Assembly: GCA_913046825.1 (NCBI GenBank)
Contig: CAJWTF010000008.1
Location: 1 to 55,067 of the forward strand
Source: an uncultured Rickettsiales bacterium
Lineage (GTDB): Bacteria; Pseudomonadota; Alphaproteobacteria; UBA8366
Direction of reading: 5' to 3'
Length of the DNA: 55,067 nt
This document shows, one piece after another, positions 34,432 to 42,736 of this stretch. The notes beneath the pieces were generated by a model. That model ran no database searches, had not been told where the DNA came from, and saw only the letters and a program-made list of their open reading frames with translations. Made by a program: the position numbers and the translations under genes. Within the stretch, counting starts at the first letter, position 1, and each line of letters opens with the position of its first letter.

Positions 34432-35271
34432 GTGATCGACCCCATTTTGATCGAAGAGCTAATCGGCCCCTTCCTGCGTGAGGATATCGGCTTTGTTGAT
34501 CTGACCTCGACGATCATGATCGACGCGGCGACGGTCGGCACGTTTGACGTCAACGCCCGCGAGGACATCGTCGTGGCCGGTTTGGATGTCGCGGGCGCGG
34601 TCTTCCGCCGGTGCGAGCCGAACTGTACATATGAGGCTCGCGTTAAAGACGGCGATCACGTCAAGGACGGCACGACGCTGGCGCAGGTATCGGGAAAAGC
34701 GCGCGGCCTACTTACGGCGGAGCGGACAGCGCTCAACATCCTCCAACACCTCTCCGGCATCGCCACGCTTACGTCGAAGTACGTGAAGGAAATCGAAGGC
34801 ACCAACGCCACCTTGATCGACACGAGAAAGACCACCCCGGGACTGCGGGCGCTCGAAAAACACGCCGTCACATGTGGTGGTGGACGAAATCACCGCTTAG
34901 CGCTCGACGGCGGCGTTTTGGTGAAAGATAACCACATCGCCGTCTGCGGCGGATTGACAGCGGCGATCCAACGGGCCAAATCCCAAGTCCCAACGCTGAC
35001 GAAAGTACAGGTCGAATGCGATAATCTTGATCAAGTGAAAGAAGCACTCGAAGCGGGTGCGGAATCGCTACTGCTTGATAACATGTCGCCGGATACGATG
35101 CGGCAGGCCGTCAAAATCGTCCAAGGCCGGATCACGCTCGAAGCGTCCGGCGGCATCACGCTTGAGACCGTGCGGGCAAAGGCAGAATCAGGTGTTGATC
35201 TGATTTCGACCGGCAAGATCACCCAATCGGCCCCCTCCGTAGACATTGGATTGGATGATGTCGACATCTGA
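34432..35271 (+). CDS. nadC: Quinolinate phosphoribosyltransferase family protein (NadC homologue)
   Basis: A 279-residue type II phosphoribosyltransferase: N-terminal LREDIGFVDLTS, GLLTAERTALNILQHLSGIAT, DTRKTTPGLRALEKHAVTCGGGRNHR (quinolinate and PRPP contacts), LVKDNHI, VECDNLDQV, LLLDNMSP and ASGGITLE. All key basic residues of NadC are kept. GTG 34432 is behind GGAGG. The family reaction is quinolinate plus PRPP to nicotinate mononucleotide, CO2 and PPi. NadA and NadB are not near; instead it lies in a pyridine-catabolism-like operon directly before a PRPP-forming fusion enzyme, so a specialised substrate or salvage role is likely. ModD-type proteins are another possible relative. Confidence 0.9.
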   Translation: MIDPILIEELIGPFLREDIGFVDLTSTIMIDAATVGTFDVNAREDIVVAGLDVAGAVFRRCEPNCTYEARVKDGDHVKDGTTLAQVSGKARGLLTAERTALNILQHLSGIATLTSKYVKEIEGTNATLIDTRKTTPGLRALEKHAVTCGGGRNHRLALDGGVLVKDNHIAVCGGLTAAIQRAKSQVPTLTKVQVECDNLDQVKEALEAGAESLLLDNMSPDTMRQAVKIVQGRITLEASGGITLETVRAKAESGVDLISTGKITQSAPSVDIGLDDVDI

Positions 35272-35273
35272 TC

Positions 35274-35304
35274 ACCTCCAGCGTTTGGCACCGGAGGTTC
35301 GATG
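35274..35304 (+). promoter_or_regulatory. Hairpin masking the ribosome site of the fusion gene
   Basis: ACCTCC (35274-35279), three bases after the nadC stop, is the exact complement of GGAGGT (35293-35298), the ribosome site of the gene starting at ATG 35302. The 13-base loop allows a hairpin that would hide the site until a ribosome finishing nadC opens it. This predicts translational coupling of the two genes. Confidence 0.55.
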
Positions 35305-37338
35305 ACGGGCACGCTCTTTCTCATCGTCGGCCCTAGCGGTGCGGGCAAGGACACGCTTCTCGACGGCACTCGTGAGAGCTTCAAGGGCGATAACAGTTTT
35401 GTCTTCGCAAAACGTGTCATCACCCGACCTGCGAGTGCAGGTGGCGAGCAACACGATGCGGTCGACCTGGAAGAGTTCGAACGGCGACGGGCCGCGGGTG
35501 GATTTTTATCGGAGTGGCGCGCCCACGATCTTTGTTACGGCTTACCGATAACTTTGGCTGAAGACCTAGATCACGGTCGCCACGTGTTGGCCAATGTCTC
35601 GCGCTCGGTCATCGCCGATGTCGCTGCGCGGTACGAGAATGTCCGGGTCGTTGAAGTGACCGCCTCGCGAGATATCCTGGCAGCGCGACTCGCCGCGAGA
35701 GGCCGCGAGAGTGCCGAAGATATCGCCCGGCGCTTGGACCGAACCACCACTTCTTATCCGCCCGATATCGATGTTATCAGCGTGCTCAACGACACCACGC
35801 GGGAAGATGGGGTCGAGCGTTTCGTTACTGCTATCCGCCGTGCCGTTCCCGGCACGTTGCGCATTCGCCGTCTTCCTATCGATACGTGGCACGAGAACAT
35901 CTGCTTCTTGAACCGAGCCTGCGACATCTATACGGCAACCGACTATTTGGGCGCTGGAAAAGTCGATATTGCGGGCGCCGGACGCAGTGCTCGCGCAAAG
36001 GTTAATATCATCGATGACAGTAGTCTTGTCGGCAACGACGAGATCGGCCTCTCCACGCATGCCTTCGAAGAATTGGGACTCGACGCCGGTACCGAGGTCA
36101 CGCTCGAGCGGACCCCGTCACCGAAGAGCATCAACGCGTTGCGCTCGAAACTCGCGGGCAACGAACTCTCACTCGACGAAATGCATACAGTCATACGAGA
36201 CATCGCCGAAGACCGCTACACCGACAAGGAGATCTCGGCTTTCTTGGTCTCTGCCGCGCGGGATTTATCCATCGGCGAAGTTCAATCCTTGACCCGGGCA
36301 AGAGCTGAATTCGCCCATCGTTTCGATTGGGGACGTGACCTCGTGGTCGACAAGCATTCGATGGGTGGTATCCCCGGCAGCCGCATTACCATGATCGTCA
36401 TTCCGATTGTGGCGGCCCATGGCCTGCTGATCCCCAAGACATCCTCACGCGCCATCACATCCGCCGCCGGTACCGCGGACGCCATGGAAGCTATTGCCCG
36501 CGTAGACCTCTCCCCCGAGGAAGTGGAACGCGTCGTCGGTGAGGGAAATGGATGCATCGCATGGAACGGCCGTCTTAATCATTCCGCCGTCGACGATGTG
36601 ATGAATTCGATCACTCGGCCACTCGGTATCGATTCCACCAAATGGGCGGTCGCATCAATCCTCTCAAAAAAACTCGCCGCCGGCGCGACCCACGCCATTA
36701 TCGATATCCCAGTCGGGCCCTTTGCCAAAGTTCGACAGGGGCGCGAGGGGCGCGAACTCTCACGATTGTTCGAAGATGTCGGCGATGGAATCGGCATGAA
36801 GGTTATTGCCCGCGTGACAGACGGTTCACGACCCATCGGGCGCGGTATCGGTCCCGCGCTTGAAGTCAGAGATGTCTACAAGGTTCTGCGCAATGAATCC
36901 GATGCGCCGCTGGACCTCAAGGAGAAAGCATTGGGTTTCGCCGCTTCAATCTTGGAATGGGACCCGCTGGTGCCACGCGGCCAAGGGCGCCCACTCGCCG
37001 CGGAAATACTGCATTCCGGGCGCGCGTTGGATGCATTGGAACGCATCGTTGACCTGCAGGGCCGTCGGGATGATCCAGTCTTGCCTGGTGATCTGGTGCA
37101 CGAGGTGGTGGCCCCACGGTCGGGCGTCGTCGAGCGTATCAATTCATATCAGATGTCCGGAATCGCCCGTAGCGCCGGGGCGCCGATGGATAAGAGCGCA
37201 GGAATCGACCTTTGCATCCAAGAAGGCGATACATTAATCGTGGGCGCTCCGTTATACTTTATTCATGCAAATGTGGAGACGGATTTCCGAATTGCGGTCG
37301 ACCGATCGGAAAATGATTCTGGAATTAGAATAAGTTAG
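35302..37338 (+). CDS. Fusion of PhnN ribose 1,5-bisphosphokinase and AMP phosphorylase
   Basis: A 678-residue two-enzyme fusion. Residues 1-185 are PhnN: P-loop GPSGAGKDT at 10-18, then RPASAGGEQHDAV and SEWRAHDLCYGLP of the guanylate-kinase-like fold. Residues 190-675 are an AMP phosphorylase/thymidine phosphorylase homologue with the extra N-terminal domain of the AMP type (AKVNIIDDSSLVGNDEIGLS), DKHSMGGIPGSR at 350-361 and KTSSRAITSAAGTADAMEA from 379. AMP phosphorylase turns AMP and phosphate into adenine and ribose 1,5-bisphosphate; PhnN phosphorylates that to PRPP. Together they convert AMP to PRPP without free intermediate. The preceding nadC homologue consumes PRPP. I know of no characterised fusion like this. 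Confidence 0.88.
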   Translation: MTGTLFLIVGPSGAGKDTLLDGTRESFKGDNSFVFAKRVITRPASAGGEQHDAVDLEEFERRRAAGGFLSEWRAHDLCYGLPITLAEDLDHGRHVLANVSRSVIADVAARYENVRVVEVTASRDILAARLAARGRESAEDIARRLDRTTTSYPPDIDVISVLNDTTREDGVERFVTAIRRAVPGTLRIRRLPIDTWHENICFLNRACDIYTATDYLGAGKVDIAGAGRSARAKVNIIDDSSLVGNDEIGLSTHAFEELGLDAGTEVTLERTPSPKSINALRSKLAGNELSLDEMHTVIRDIAEDRYTDKEISAFLVSAARDLSIGEVQSLTRARAEFAHRFDWGRDLVVDKHSMGGIPGSRITMIVIPIVAAHGLLIPKTSSRAITSAAGTADAMEAIARVDLSPEEVERVVGEGNGCIAWNGRLNHSAVDDVMNSITRPLGIDSTKWAVASILSKKLAAGATHAIIDIPVGPFAKVRQGREGRELSRLFEDVGDGIGMKVIARVTDGSRPIGRGIGPALEVRDVYKVLRNESDAPLDLKEKALGFAASILEWDPLVPRGQGRPLAAEILHSGRALDALERIVDLQGRRDDPVLPGDLVHEVVAPRSGVVERINSYQMSGIARSAGAPMDKSAGIDLCIQEGDTLIVGAPLYFIHANVETDFRIAVDRSENDSGIRIS

Positions 37339-37432
37339 TATATTCCCTTAAAAATACGTGTGAATGTGGGAGTTAGAAGAATAGCCTTATTCATTTGTAA
37401 ACTAATCACGGCTTAGGTTAGCAGGCAGGCGC

Positions 37433-38017
37433 AGCATTGACGAAGATCGTTTCATGGTCTTTACCGTCGACTTTTCCGGTCTTGGCGTGGCGGCGGAGCC
37501 GAATACATTCCGCCTCGACGCAATCATCAAGGAAATTGAGATTCCCTCGAGTTCTCCCGCCGAATTCTTATAACTCGTGACCAGTTCGCTCTAAAGGCTT
37601 CTTGAGTAGGGTCAATTTGCGACCATGCTATGCACATTCGTCGAGCCGCGCCGAAATCGTCTCATTTTTTCGGGTGCCGCCGCGCCGGAACCGATATTCG
37701 GCAAAATGGATACTCGAGAACTTCGACTGGAAGACGGAAATGGCATGCTTCTCGGCGTCAGAGACGGCTCCGTCTGCGAAGACCGCAAACTCGCGTTTCC
37801 CAAAGGCTCGTTCATGTTTCTCTTCAGTGATGCACTCTTTGAAAGCCCTACCGTCGATGGCAGCGACACATTGGAAATCAACGGTGTAGTGTATTTAGCG
37901 AAAGATGCGCTCACGAATGCTTCAGTAGCGCCGTTAGAACATATCCTCAAACGCTTCGATGCCGAGGTAGAGCAGCCGTTAAACCACGATCATACGACCG
38001 TCTGGCTCTCTCACTAA
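37433..38017 (+). pseudogene. SpoIIE/PP2C-type phosphatase domain remnant
   Basis: One frame reads VFTVDFSGLGVAAEPNTFRLDAII, then EFL, hits stops at 37571, 37592 and 37607, and continues GQFATMLCTFV, IFSGAAAPEPIFG, FPKGSFMFLFSDALFE and HDHTTVWLS. These are the successive motifs of an SpoIIE-type serine phosphatase domain as found at the C-end of response regulators. Acidic metal-binding positions are partly kept (VDFSG, SDALFE). Three in-frame stops in the same frame and no start or N-terminal receiver domain make it a decayed gene. It lies 94 bases after the fusion gene. Confidence 0.85.
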
Positions 38018-38026
38018 ATCAAACCA

Positions 38027-38251
38027 CTATTGCGGCAATAACATATCGGCGATGATTTGTGTTAGCTCGGCAAATGTCCGAAACACAAAGCCGAGTGCCC
38101 CGCCGCCGACAACAGCCGCGACAAGCCATACCCAATGCCAACCCACCACCAACACGCCGAGCAATACCAAGACTGGCAGCGAAATGCCGACCATGACGGC
38201 CAGTTTCGCTCCGTGTTGAACCATAAACCGAACCGCCGGATACTGCTCCAT
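38027..38251 (-). CDS. Small membrane protein (74 aa)
   Basis: A 74-residue protein with two transmembrane helices (about residues 14-32, LAVMVGISLPVLVLLGVLV, and 35-57, WVWLVAAVVGGGALGFVF) and a short C-terminal tail TELTQIIADMLLPQ-like. ATG 38251 follows GAAGAGGGAAG; the frame extends further upstream but that part is not protein-like. It is transcribed divergently from MmgE/PrpD. Family not recognised. Its stop faces the phosphatase remnant, ten bases away. Confidence 0.7.
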   Translation of the reverse strand: MEQYPAVRFMVQHGAKLAVMVGISLPVLVLLGVLVVGWHWVWLVAAVVGGGALGFVFRTFAELTQIIADMLLPQ

Positions 38252-38315
38252 TCCGCGTCTTCCCTCTTCTTCACGTTCAATATTGTGCGCGCGATTGCAC
38301 TTGGTGTCGATTACA

Positions 38316-38331
38316 TTAGTTAAATAACTAA
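38316..38331. promoter_or_regulatory. Perfect palindrome between divergent genes
   Basis: TTAGTTAAATAACTAA: two perfect 7-bp arms around AA, in the 102-base gap between the small membrane gene and MmgE/PrpD. AT-rich and symmetrical, it could be an operator for a dimeric regulator or lie over a promoter. No regulator gene is nearby. Confidence 0.5.
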
Positions 38332-38353
38332 GCATATGAACGAAGAGGGAAAG

Positions 38354-39766
38354 ATGGCGAACCAAACTCTATCCAGTCTCGACCTCGCGAAAGAAATGAT
38401 TGCGCTCGACGCGGCGGCGTTGACCGAGGTCGATATCGCACAGCTCCAACGCCTGATCATGGACTACAGCGCTGTCACCTTGTGCGGCTCCGTCCAGCGG
38501 TGGGGCCGCAAGATGCGGGTCTGGGCGCAGGAGCAAAAGTCGAATGGCCCGTGCCGCCTCATCGGCTCCGGCGAGTTAGCGAATGCAGCCACCGCCGCCC
38601 TTGCAAATGGCACCGCCGCCCACGGCTATGAACTCGACGATACCCACGAAGCCTCCAGCAGTCATCCGGGCGCTGTAGTCATTACCGCCGCTCTTGCCGT
38701 TGCCGCCGAATGCGGCTCGAACGGACGAGATATCCTCGCCGCCATCGCCGCCGGTTACGAGGCAATGACCCGGATCGGTCGCGCTGCCATCTCGCAGCAA
38801 GTCACTGAGCGCGGCTTCCACGCGACCTGCCTATTTGGTCCGTTCGGCGCAGCCACGGCGGCCGCCAAATTGATGGGTCTGGATGCGGAAGGTCTCGCCC
38901 GATCTTGGGGCTTAGCCTTGTCCATGGTCGGCGGCTCTTCGCAATTCGCTCATGAACCGCAGGGGACCATGGTGAAGCGCATGCATGCGGGTATTCCGGC
39001 CATGCACGGCGTGATCGCGGCACAGCTCGGTAAGTTGGAAATATCGGCGCCGATCAATTCTCTCGAAGGTCCTCTCGCTTTCTATCATCTTTACAGCGAG
39101 AACCCGAACCTGGAACTCCTCGCTAGTCAGGCAGGCGCCCCACTTGAGATCCACAACATCAGCTTTAAGCCGTATTCCTGCTGCCGAAAATTCCATTCAA
39201 TGATCGATTGTTTGGAGATCGCCACAGCAAACTTTACGCATAATCCGGAAGACATCACGAAGATCGACGTCTATTCCCCCGGCAACGCGATCAAAAAACA
39301 CGCAATCCGGCGACCAAGCTCCGTCATGGCGGCTCAATACAGCATGCCCTATATCACCGCCGCAACACTCGCGTATGGACCGAAGAAATACGGCGCTTTC
39401 GAGACCGCCTACCACCAAGACCCAACGATCCTCTCGCTGATCGATAAGACCGAAGCTCATCACGACCCAAAACTGGACACCTACCTCCCTGACCGCATGG
39501 CAAACCGGGTTACGGTCCATTTCGCGGACGGGCGCGAAGAAAGCGCGGAAGTGATCGAAGCTCTCGGCTCGCCAGAACGAACACTCTCGTTCGACGGTGT
39601 CCTGGAGAAGGCCGAACCGCTGATCGACATGGTCGACCCGTCGATGAACCTCGCCGCGATCGCGGACGCCGTGCGGCGCCTGCCGGAGATGACCGATATC
39701 GACGAGTTGATGCGCCTACTCGTGGCCAGAAATTACGACGTGACCAACACCATGGCGGCCGACTGA
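38354..39766 (+). CDS. MmgE/PrpD family protein
   Basis: A 470-residue member of the MmgE/PrpD family (2-methylcitrate dehydratase, cis-aconitate decarboxylase and relatives). Motifs: LIMDYSAVTLCGSVQRWG, NGTAAHGYELDDTHEASSSHPGAVV (active-site His and Asp), AIAAGYEAMTRIGRA, RGFHATCLFGPFGAAAA-like region, FKPYSCCRKFHSMIDCL and MPYITAATLAYG. Start at ATG 38354 has AGAGGGA before it; ATG 38336 has none. No prpB or prpC in the window, so the methylcitrate cycle is not implied. It is followed by a palindromic repeat and a permease gene. Confidence 0.92.
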   Translation: MANQTLSSLDLAKEMIALDAAALTEVDIAQLQRLIMDYSAVTLCGSVQRWGRKMRVWAQEQKSNGPCRLIGSGELANAATAALANGTAAHGYELDDTHEASSSHPGAVVITAALAVAAECGSNGRDILAAIAAGYEAMTRIGRAAISQQVTERGFHATCLFGPFGAATAAAKLMGLDAEGLARSWGLALSMVGGSSQFAHEPQGTMVKRMHAGIPAMHGVIAAQLGKLEISAPINSLEGPLAFYHLYSENPNLELLASQAGAPLEIHNISFKPYSCCRKFHSMIDCLEIATANFTHNPEDITKIDVYSPGNAIKKHAIRRPSSVMAAQYSMPYITAATLAYGPKKYGAFETAYHQDPTILSLIDKTEAHHDPKLDTYLPDRMANRVTVHFADGREESAEVIEALGSPERTLSFDGVLEKAEPLIDMVDPSMNLAAIADAVRRLPEMTDIDELMRLLVARNYDVTNTMAAD

Positions 39767-39780
39767 TTTTTACCGTGGCT

Positions 39781-39852
39781 GTCATTCCCGCGCAGGTGGG
39801 AATCCAGTGGCTCAGTTCGGATGTTCTGGATTCCCACCTGCGCGGGAATGAC
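39781..39852. repeat. 72-bp palindromic intergenic repeat, copy 2 (perfect arms)
   Basis: Arms 39781-39807 and 39826-39852 are perfect 27-bp inverted copies (starting GTCATTCCCGCGCAGG) around an 18-base centre. It starts 14 bases after the MmgE/PrpD stop. In RNA it would form a very stable hairpin and may act as a terminator or 3'-end protector. Same family as 4837-4908 and 48972-49043. Confidence 0.9.
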
Positions 39853-39884
39853 AGATTGCATTTTCCAAAGGCTGGCCCCGAATT

Positions 39885-40613
39885 TTGATTTCCTTCGATC
39901 CAATGCTGGCCCTCGCCGTCGGAGCGGTGTTTCTCGGCGGATTGTCACGCGGCTTCACAGGGTTTGGCGCAGCGCTGATCATCATCCCAGCGCTGATTAT
40001 CGTGTATGGCCCGGTACCGGCAGTCGTACTGATGTCGTTGATCGAAGTGCCTGGCGTCCTGCAACTGGTGCGCACTGCCATCCGGGAAGCGGATTGGCGG
40101 GCTTTGGCACCGCTTTGTGTCGCTGCCAGCATCACCATCCCCATCGGTGCCTGGTCGCTGGCAGTGTTCGACCCCGAAACGACCCGCCGCTTCATTGCAG
40201 CAATTGTTGTCTTGTTCGCGGTTCTAGTTGCGACGGGCTGGCGTTACAAAGGCGAAATTACCAAATCCATCAGTGTCGCCATCGGCACTGTCAGTGGATT
40301 CTTTAGCGGCGTCGCCAGCCTCGGCGGCCCGCCGGTAGTGATGTTCCTGCTCGCCAAGGGTAGCAACGCCGCTCAAACCCGCGCCGGGATCGTCGCCTAT
40401 TTCTCCCTCGCCATGGTCCTACGCCTGGTCGCGTTCGGATGGCACGACCTCTACAGCCAAGATGCGCTGCTGCTGAGCTTGTTGATGGCGCCCGTATACA
40501 TGGCCGGCGTCTGGATCGGCAGCCATTTCTTCAAGGGCGCATCGGAGACGCTGTTTCGCCGTGTCGTCGTAGCACTCGTGCTGGTAATGGGCGTGATCGC
40601 GCTTGTGAAATAG
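39885..40613 (+). CDS. TSUP/TauE-SafE family membrane permease
   Basis: A 242-residue integral membrane protein with about seven to eight helices and the TSUP signatures FLGGLSRGFTGFGAALIIIPAL near the N-terminus and its internal copy FFSGVASLGGPPVVMFLLA in the second half. The family exports or imports sulfite, sulfoacetate, organosulfonates or other small anions. The start is uncertain: TTG 39885 or ATG 39903, neither with a good ribosome site. It lies 33 bases after the palindromic repeat and may still be co-transcribed with MmgE/PrpD. Substrate unknown. Confidence 0.9.
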   Translation: MISFDPMLALAVGAVFLGGLSRGFTGFGAALIIIPALIIVYGPVPAVVLMSLIEVPGVLQLVRTAIREADWRALAPLCVAASITIPIGAWSLAVFDPETTRRFIAAIVVLFAVLVATGWRYKGEITKSISVAIGTVSGFFSGVASLGGPPVVMFLLAKGSNAAQTRAGIVAYFSLAMVLRLVAFGWHDLYSQDALLLSLLMAPVYMAGVWIGSHFFKGASETLFRRVVVALVLVMGVIALVK

Positions 40614-40650
40614 AACGCGCGCTCACCCTTCCGAAGCGACCTCCCGTCGA

Positions 40651-41409
40651 CTACCCCCGTCCCATATACGGCATCTTCGAGGCCATCACGGTCATGAATT
40701 GCACATTTGCGTCGAGCGGCAAGCTGGACATGTAAACGATGGCGCGGGCGACATTATCCACGTCCATGGTCGGCTCGATCATCATGTCACCACTCGCTTG
40801 CGGCACGCCCTTCGCCATCCGCGCGGTCATTGGCGTCGCAGCATTGCCAACATCGAGTTGGCCAACCGCGATATCGTGTTTGCGGCCGTCAAGCGACGCA
40901 GTTTTAGTGAGGCCCGTCACCGCGTGCTTAGTCGATGTATAGGGGATCGAGCCCGGACGCGGCGTGTAGGATGAAATCGAGCCGTTATTGACGATCCGAC
41001 CACCCTTCGGATCCTGTGCTCGCATTAGGCGGAACGCGTTATGGATACCCAGGAAAGAACCGTGCAGGTTCGCGTCGACAACTTTTTTCCAATCGGCAAA
41101 GGCGATTTCATCCGGGTCGCCCGGCGGCACACCCATGCCCGCATTGTTGAACAGAAAATCGAGACGGCCGAACTTCTCCTTCGTGGTATCGAAGAGATTC
41201 CGCATTGCATCCTCGTCCGCGACGTCGGTCGGCACCACAAGGGTTCGGACCCCATCGGCCCCGGCCAAGCTAGCGGTCTCCTCCAGCGGCTCTGCACGGC
41301 GGCCTGCCAAGGTCACAGACCAGCCCTCCGCCACCAGCGCCAAAGCCGATGCACGGCCAATCCCGCTACCCGCACCCGTGACGATCGCGATTTTCTGATT
41401 CTCGCTCAT
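40651..41409 (-). CDS. Short-chain dehydrogenase/reductase (SDR)
   Basis: A 252-residue [13 protein letters not shown] at residues 11-20, the Arg-containing LAGRR that suggests NADPH, NNAGMG, NGSISSY and the active YTSTKHA. C-terminal [30 protein letters not shown] is typical of the SDR-type 3-oxoacyl/YdfG-like enzymes. It differs clearly from the paired SDRs at 2414-4181. AGGGAGAAG precedes ATG 41409. Divergent from the CoA-transferase gene. Substrate unknown. Confidence 0.93.
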   Translation of the reverse strand: MSENQKIAIVTGAGSGIGRASALALVAEGWSVTLAGRRAEPLEETASLAGADGVRTLVVPTDVADEDAMRNLFDTTKEKFGRLDFLFNNAGMGVPPGDPDEIAFADWKKVVDANLHGSFLGIHNAFRLMRAQDPKGGRIVNNGSISSYTPRPGSIPYTSTKHAVTGLTKTASLDGRKHDIAVGQLDVGNAATPMTARMAKGVPQASGDMMIEPTMDVDNVARAIVYMSSLPLDANVQFMTVMASKMPYMGRG

Positions 41410-41504
41410 AAACTTCTCCCTGATATCCCTCGCGTCGAAACAACGCGGTTTAAGCTTGATGACATTGCGCTAAATACAACCCGGGACAAGAGAGGAAAAC
41501 AAGC

Positions 41505-42719
41505 ATGCCGCCAAATCAATCGTTAGAAGGCGCCCTTAAGGGCATCCGGGTCATAGACTTTAGTCGCATCGTGGCTGGCCCCCACTGCACCATGTGCCTC
41601 GCCGACCTGGGAGCCGAGATCATCAAACTAGAAGATCCAAGGGCAGGCGACGATCTGCGCTACCACAAGCCGCCCGACATGAAATGCGATTCGCCCTATT
41701 TCCTCTCGCTTAATCGTAATAAATCCAGTGTGGCTGTTAATCTCGCCGATCCAGAAGGTAAGAAAGTAGTCCACGATCTGCTGGCAACAGCGGATATCTT
41801 GGTCGAGAACTTCCGCACCGGCGTGATGGAACGCCACGGTGTGGGCTACGAGGATTTGCGGGAGAAATTCCCTCGGCTGATTTATTGCTCGATCTCGGGC
41901 TACGGACGGGAAGGCTCACAGAAATCGCGCGCCGCCTATGACCCGGTCGTGCAAGCGGAAAGCGGCCAAATGGCGACCAATGGCAGCATTGAATCCGGCC
42001 CCATGCGGACAGGTCTCGCCGTCACGGACACACAGACCGGCCATTTCGCGGTTCAAGGCATACTCGCAGCCTTGTTCGCACGCGAGCGCACCGACCGCGG
42101 CCAATTCATCGAAGTGCCACTGTTCGACGTCGCCGTCTCCTCCCTCTCTCATTACGGCATTCGCTATTTACTGGACGGCGCCGAATTGCCGCGTGTCGGC
42201 AACGGCAGCAACGCAGCGCAACCGATCGGTGTCTTTCCAGCGAAGGACGGCAAGCTCATTCAGGTGACCTGTGCCAGCGAGCGCAGCTTCGTGCAGTTTG
42301 CCACTGCATTGGGCCGGAGTGACCTTATCGAAGACCCTCGCTTCGCCAAGAATCCACAGCGGCTGGTGAACCGCGACGAACTCTACGCCATCGTCACCGA
42401 AGCCTTGGCGACGGACACGCGAGACGCCTGGGTCGAAAAAATGCACGCGGAAGGGGCGCCGGTCGGCCCAATCAACGAAATGGGCGACGCATTGACCCAT
42501 CCCTTCGTGCAAGAACGCGGCCTGGTCGAACACCTACCGCACCCGCTCGTCGGCACAGTGCCAAACATCCGCTCACCTCTTCACATGTCGGGAACGCCAG
42601 TCCGCCCGGCGGCCACGCCGCCGATGCATGCCCAGCATACCGATGAAATTTTGCGGGACCTGTTGGGATACGATGAGGATAAAATCAATGCGCTTAAAGA
42701 CAGTAAGGCCATCGCCTAA
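41505..42719 (+). CDS. Family III CoA-transferase (CaiB/BaiF)
   Basis: A 404-residue CaiB/BaiF-type CoA-transferase: VIDFSRIVAGPHCTMCLADLGAEIIKLEDP, NRNKSSVAVNLADPEGK, ENFRTGVMERHGVGYEDL, CSISGYGREG, GLAVTDTQTGHFAVQGI (the catalytic Asp in VTD) and the C-terminal AHPFVQERG-like GDALTHPFVQERGLVEH. Such enzymes move CoA between carboxylic acids through an aspartyl-CoA thioester. AGAGGAAA lies before ATG 41505. The cysteine desulfurase-like gene starts 17 bases after its stop, so they are one unit. Acid substrate unknown. Confidence 0.94.
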   Translation: MPPNQSLEGALKGIRVIDFSRIVAGPHCTMCLADLGAEIIKLEDPRAGDDLRYHKPPDMKCDSPYFLSLNRNKSSVAVNLADPEGKKVVHDLLATADILVENFRTGVMERHGVGYEDLREKFPRLIYCSISGYGREGSQKSRAAYDPVVQAESGQMATNGSIESGPMRTGLAVTDTQTGHFAVQGILAALFARERTDRGQFIEVPLFDVAVSSLSHYGIRYLLDGAELPRVGNGSNAAQPIGVFPAKDGKLIQVTCASERSFVQFATALGRSDLIEDPRFAKNPQRLVNRDELYAIVTEALATDTRDAWVEKMHAEGAPVGPINEMGDALTHPFVQERGLVEHLPHPLVGTVPNIRSPLHMSGTPVRPAATPPMHAQHTDEILRDLLGYDEDKINALKDSKAIA

Positions 42720-42736
42720 TTACAGGGAGGCCGCCC

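Noticed and set aside
38354..39766. Methylcitrate cycle (prp) locus
   Set aside because: Only a PrpD-family protein is present; no prpB, prpC or regulator in the window, and the family has other activities.
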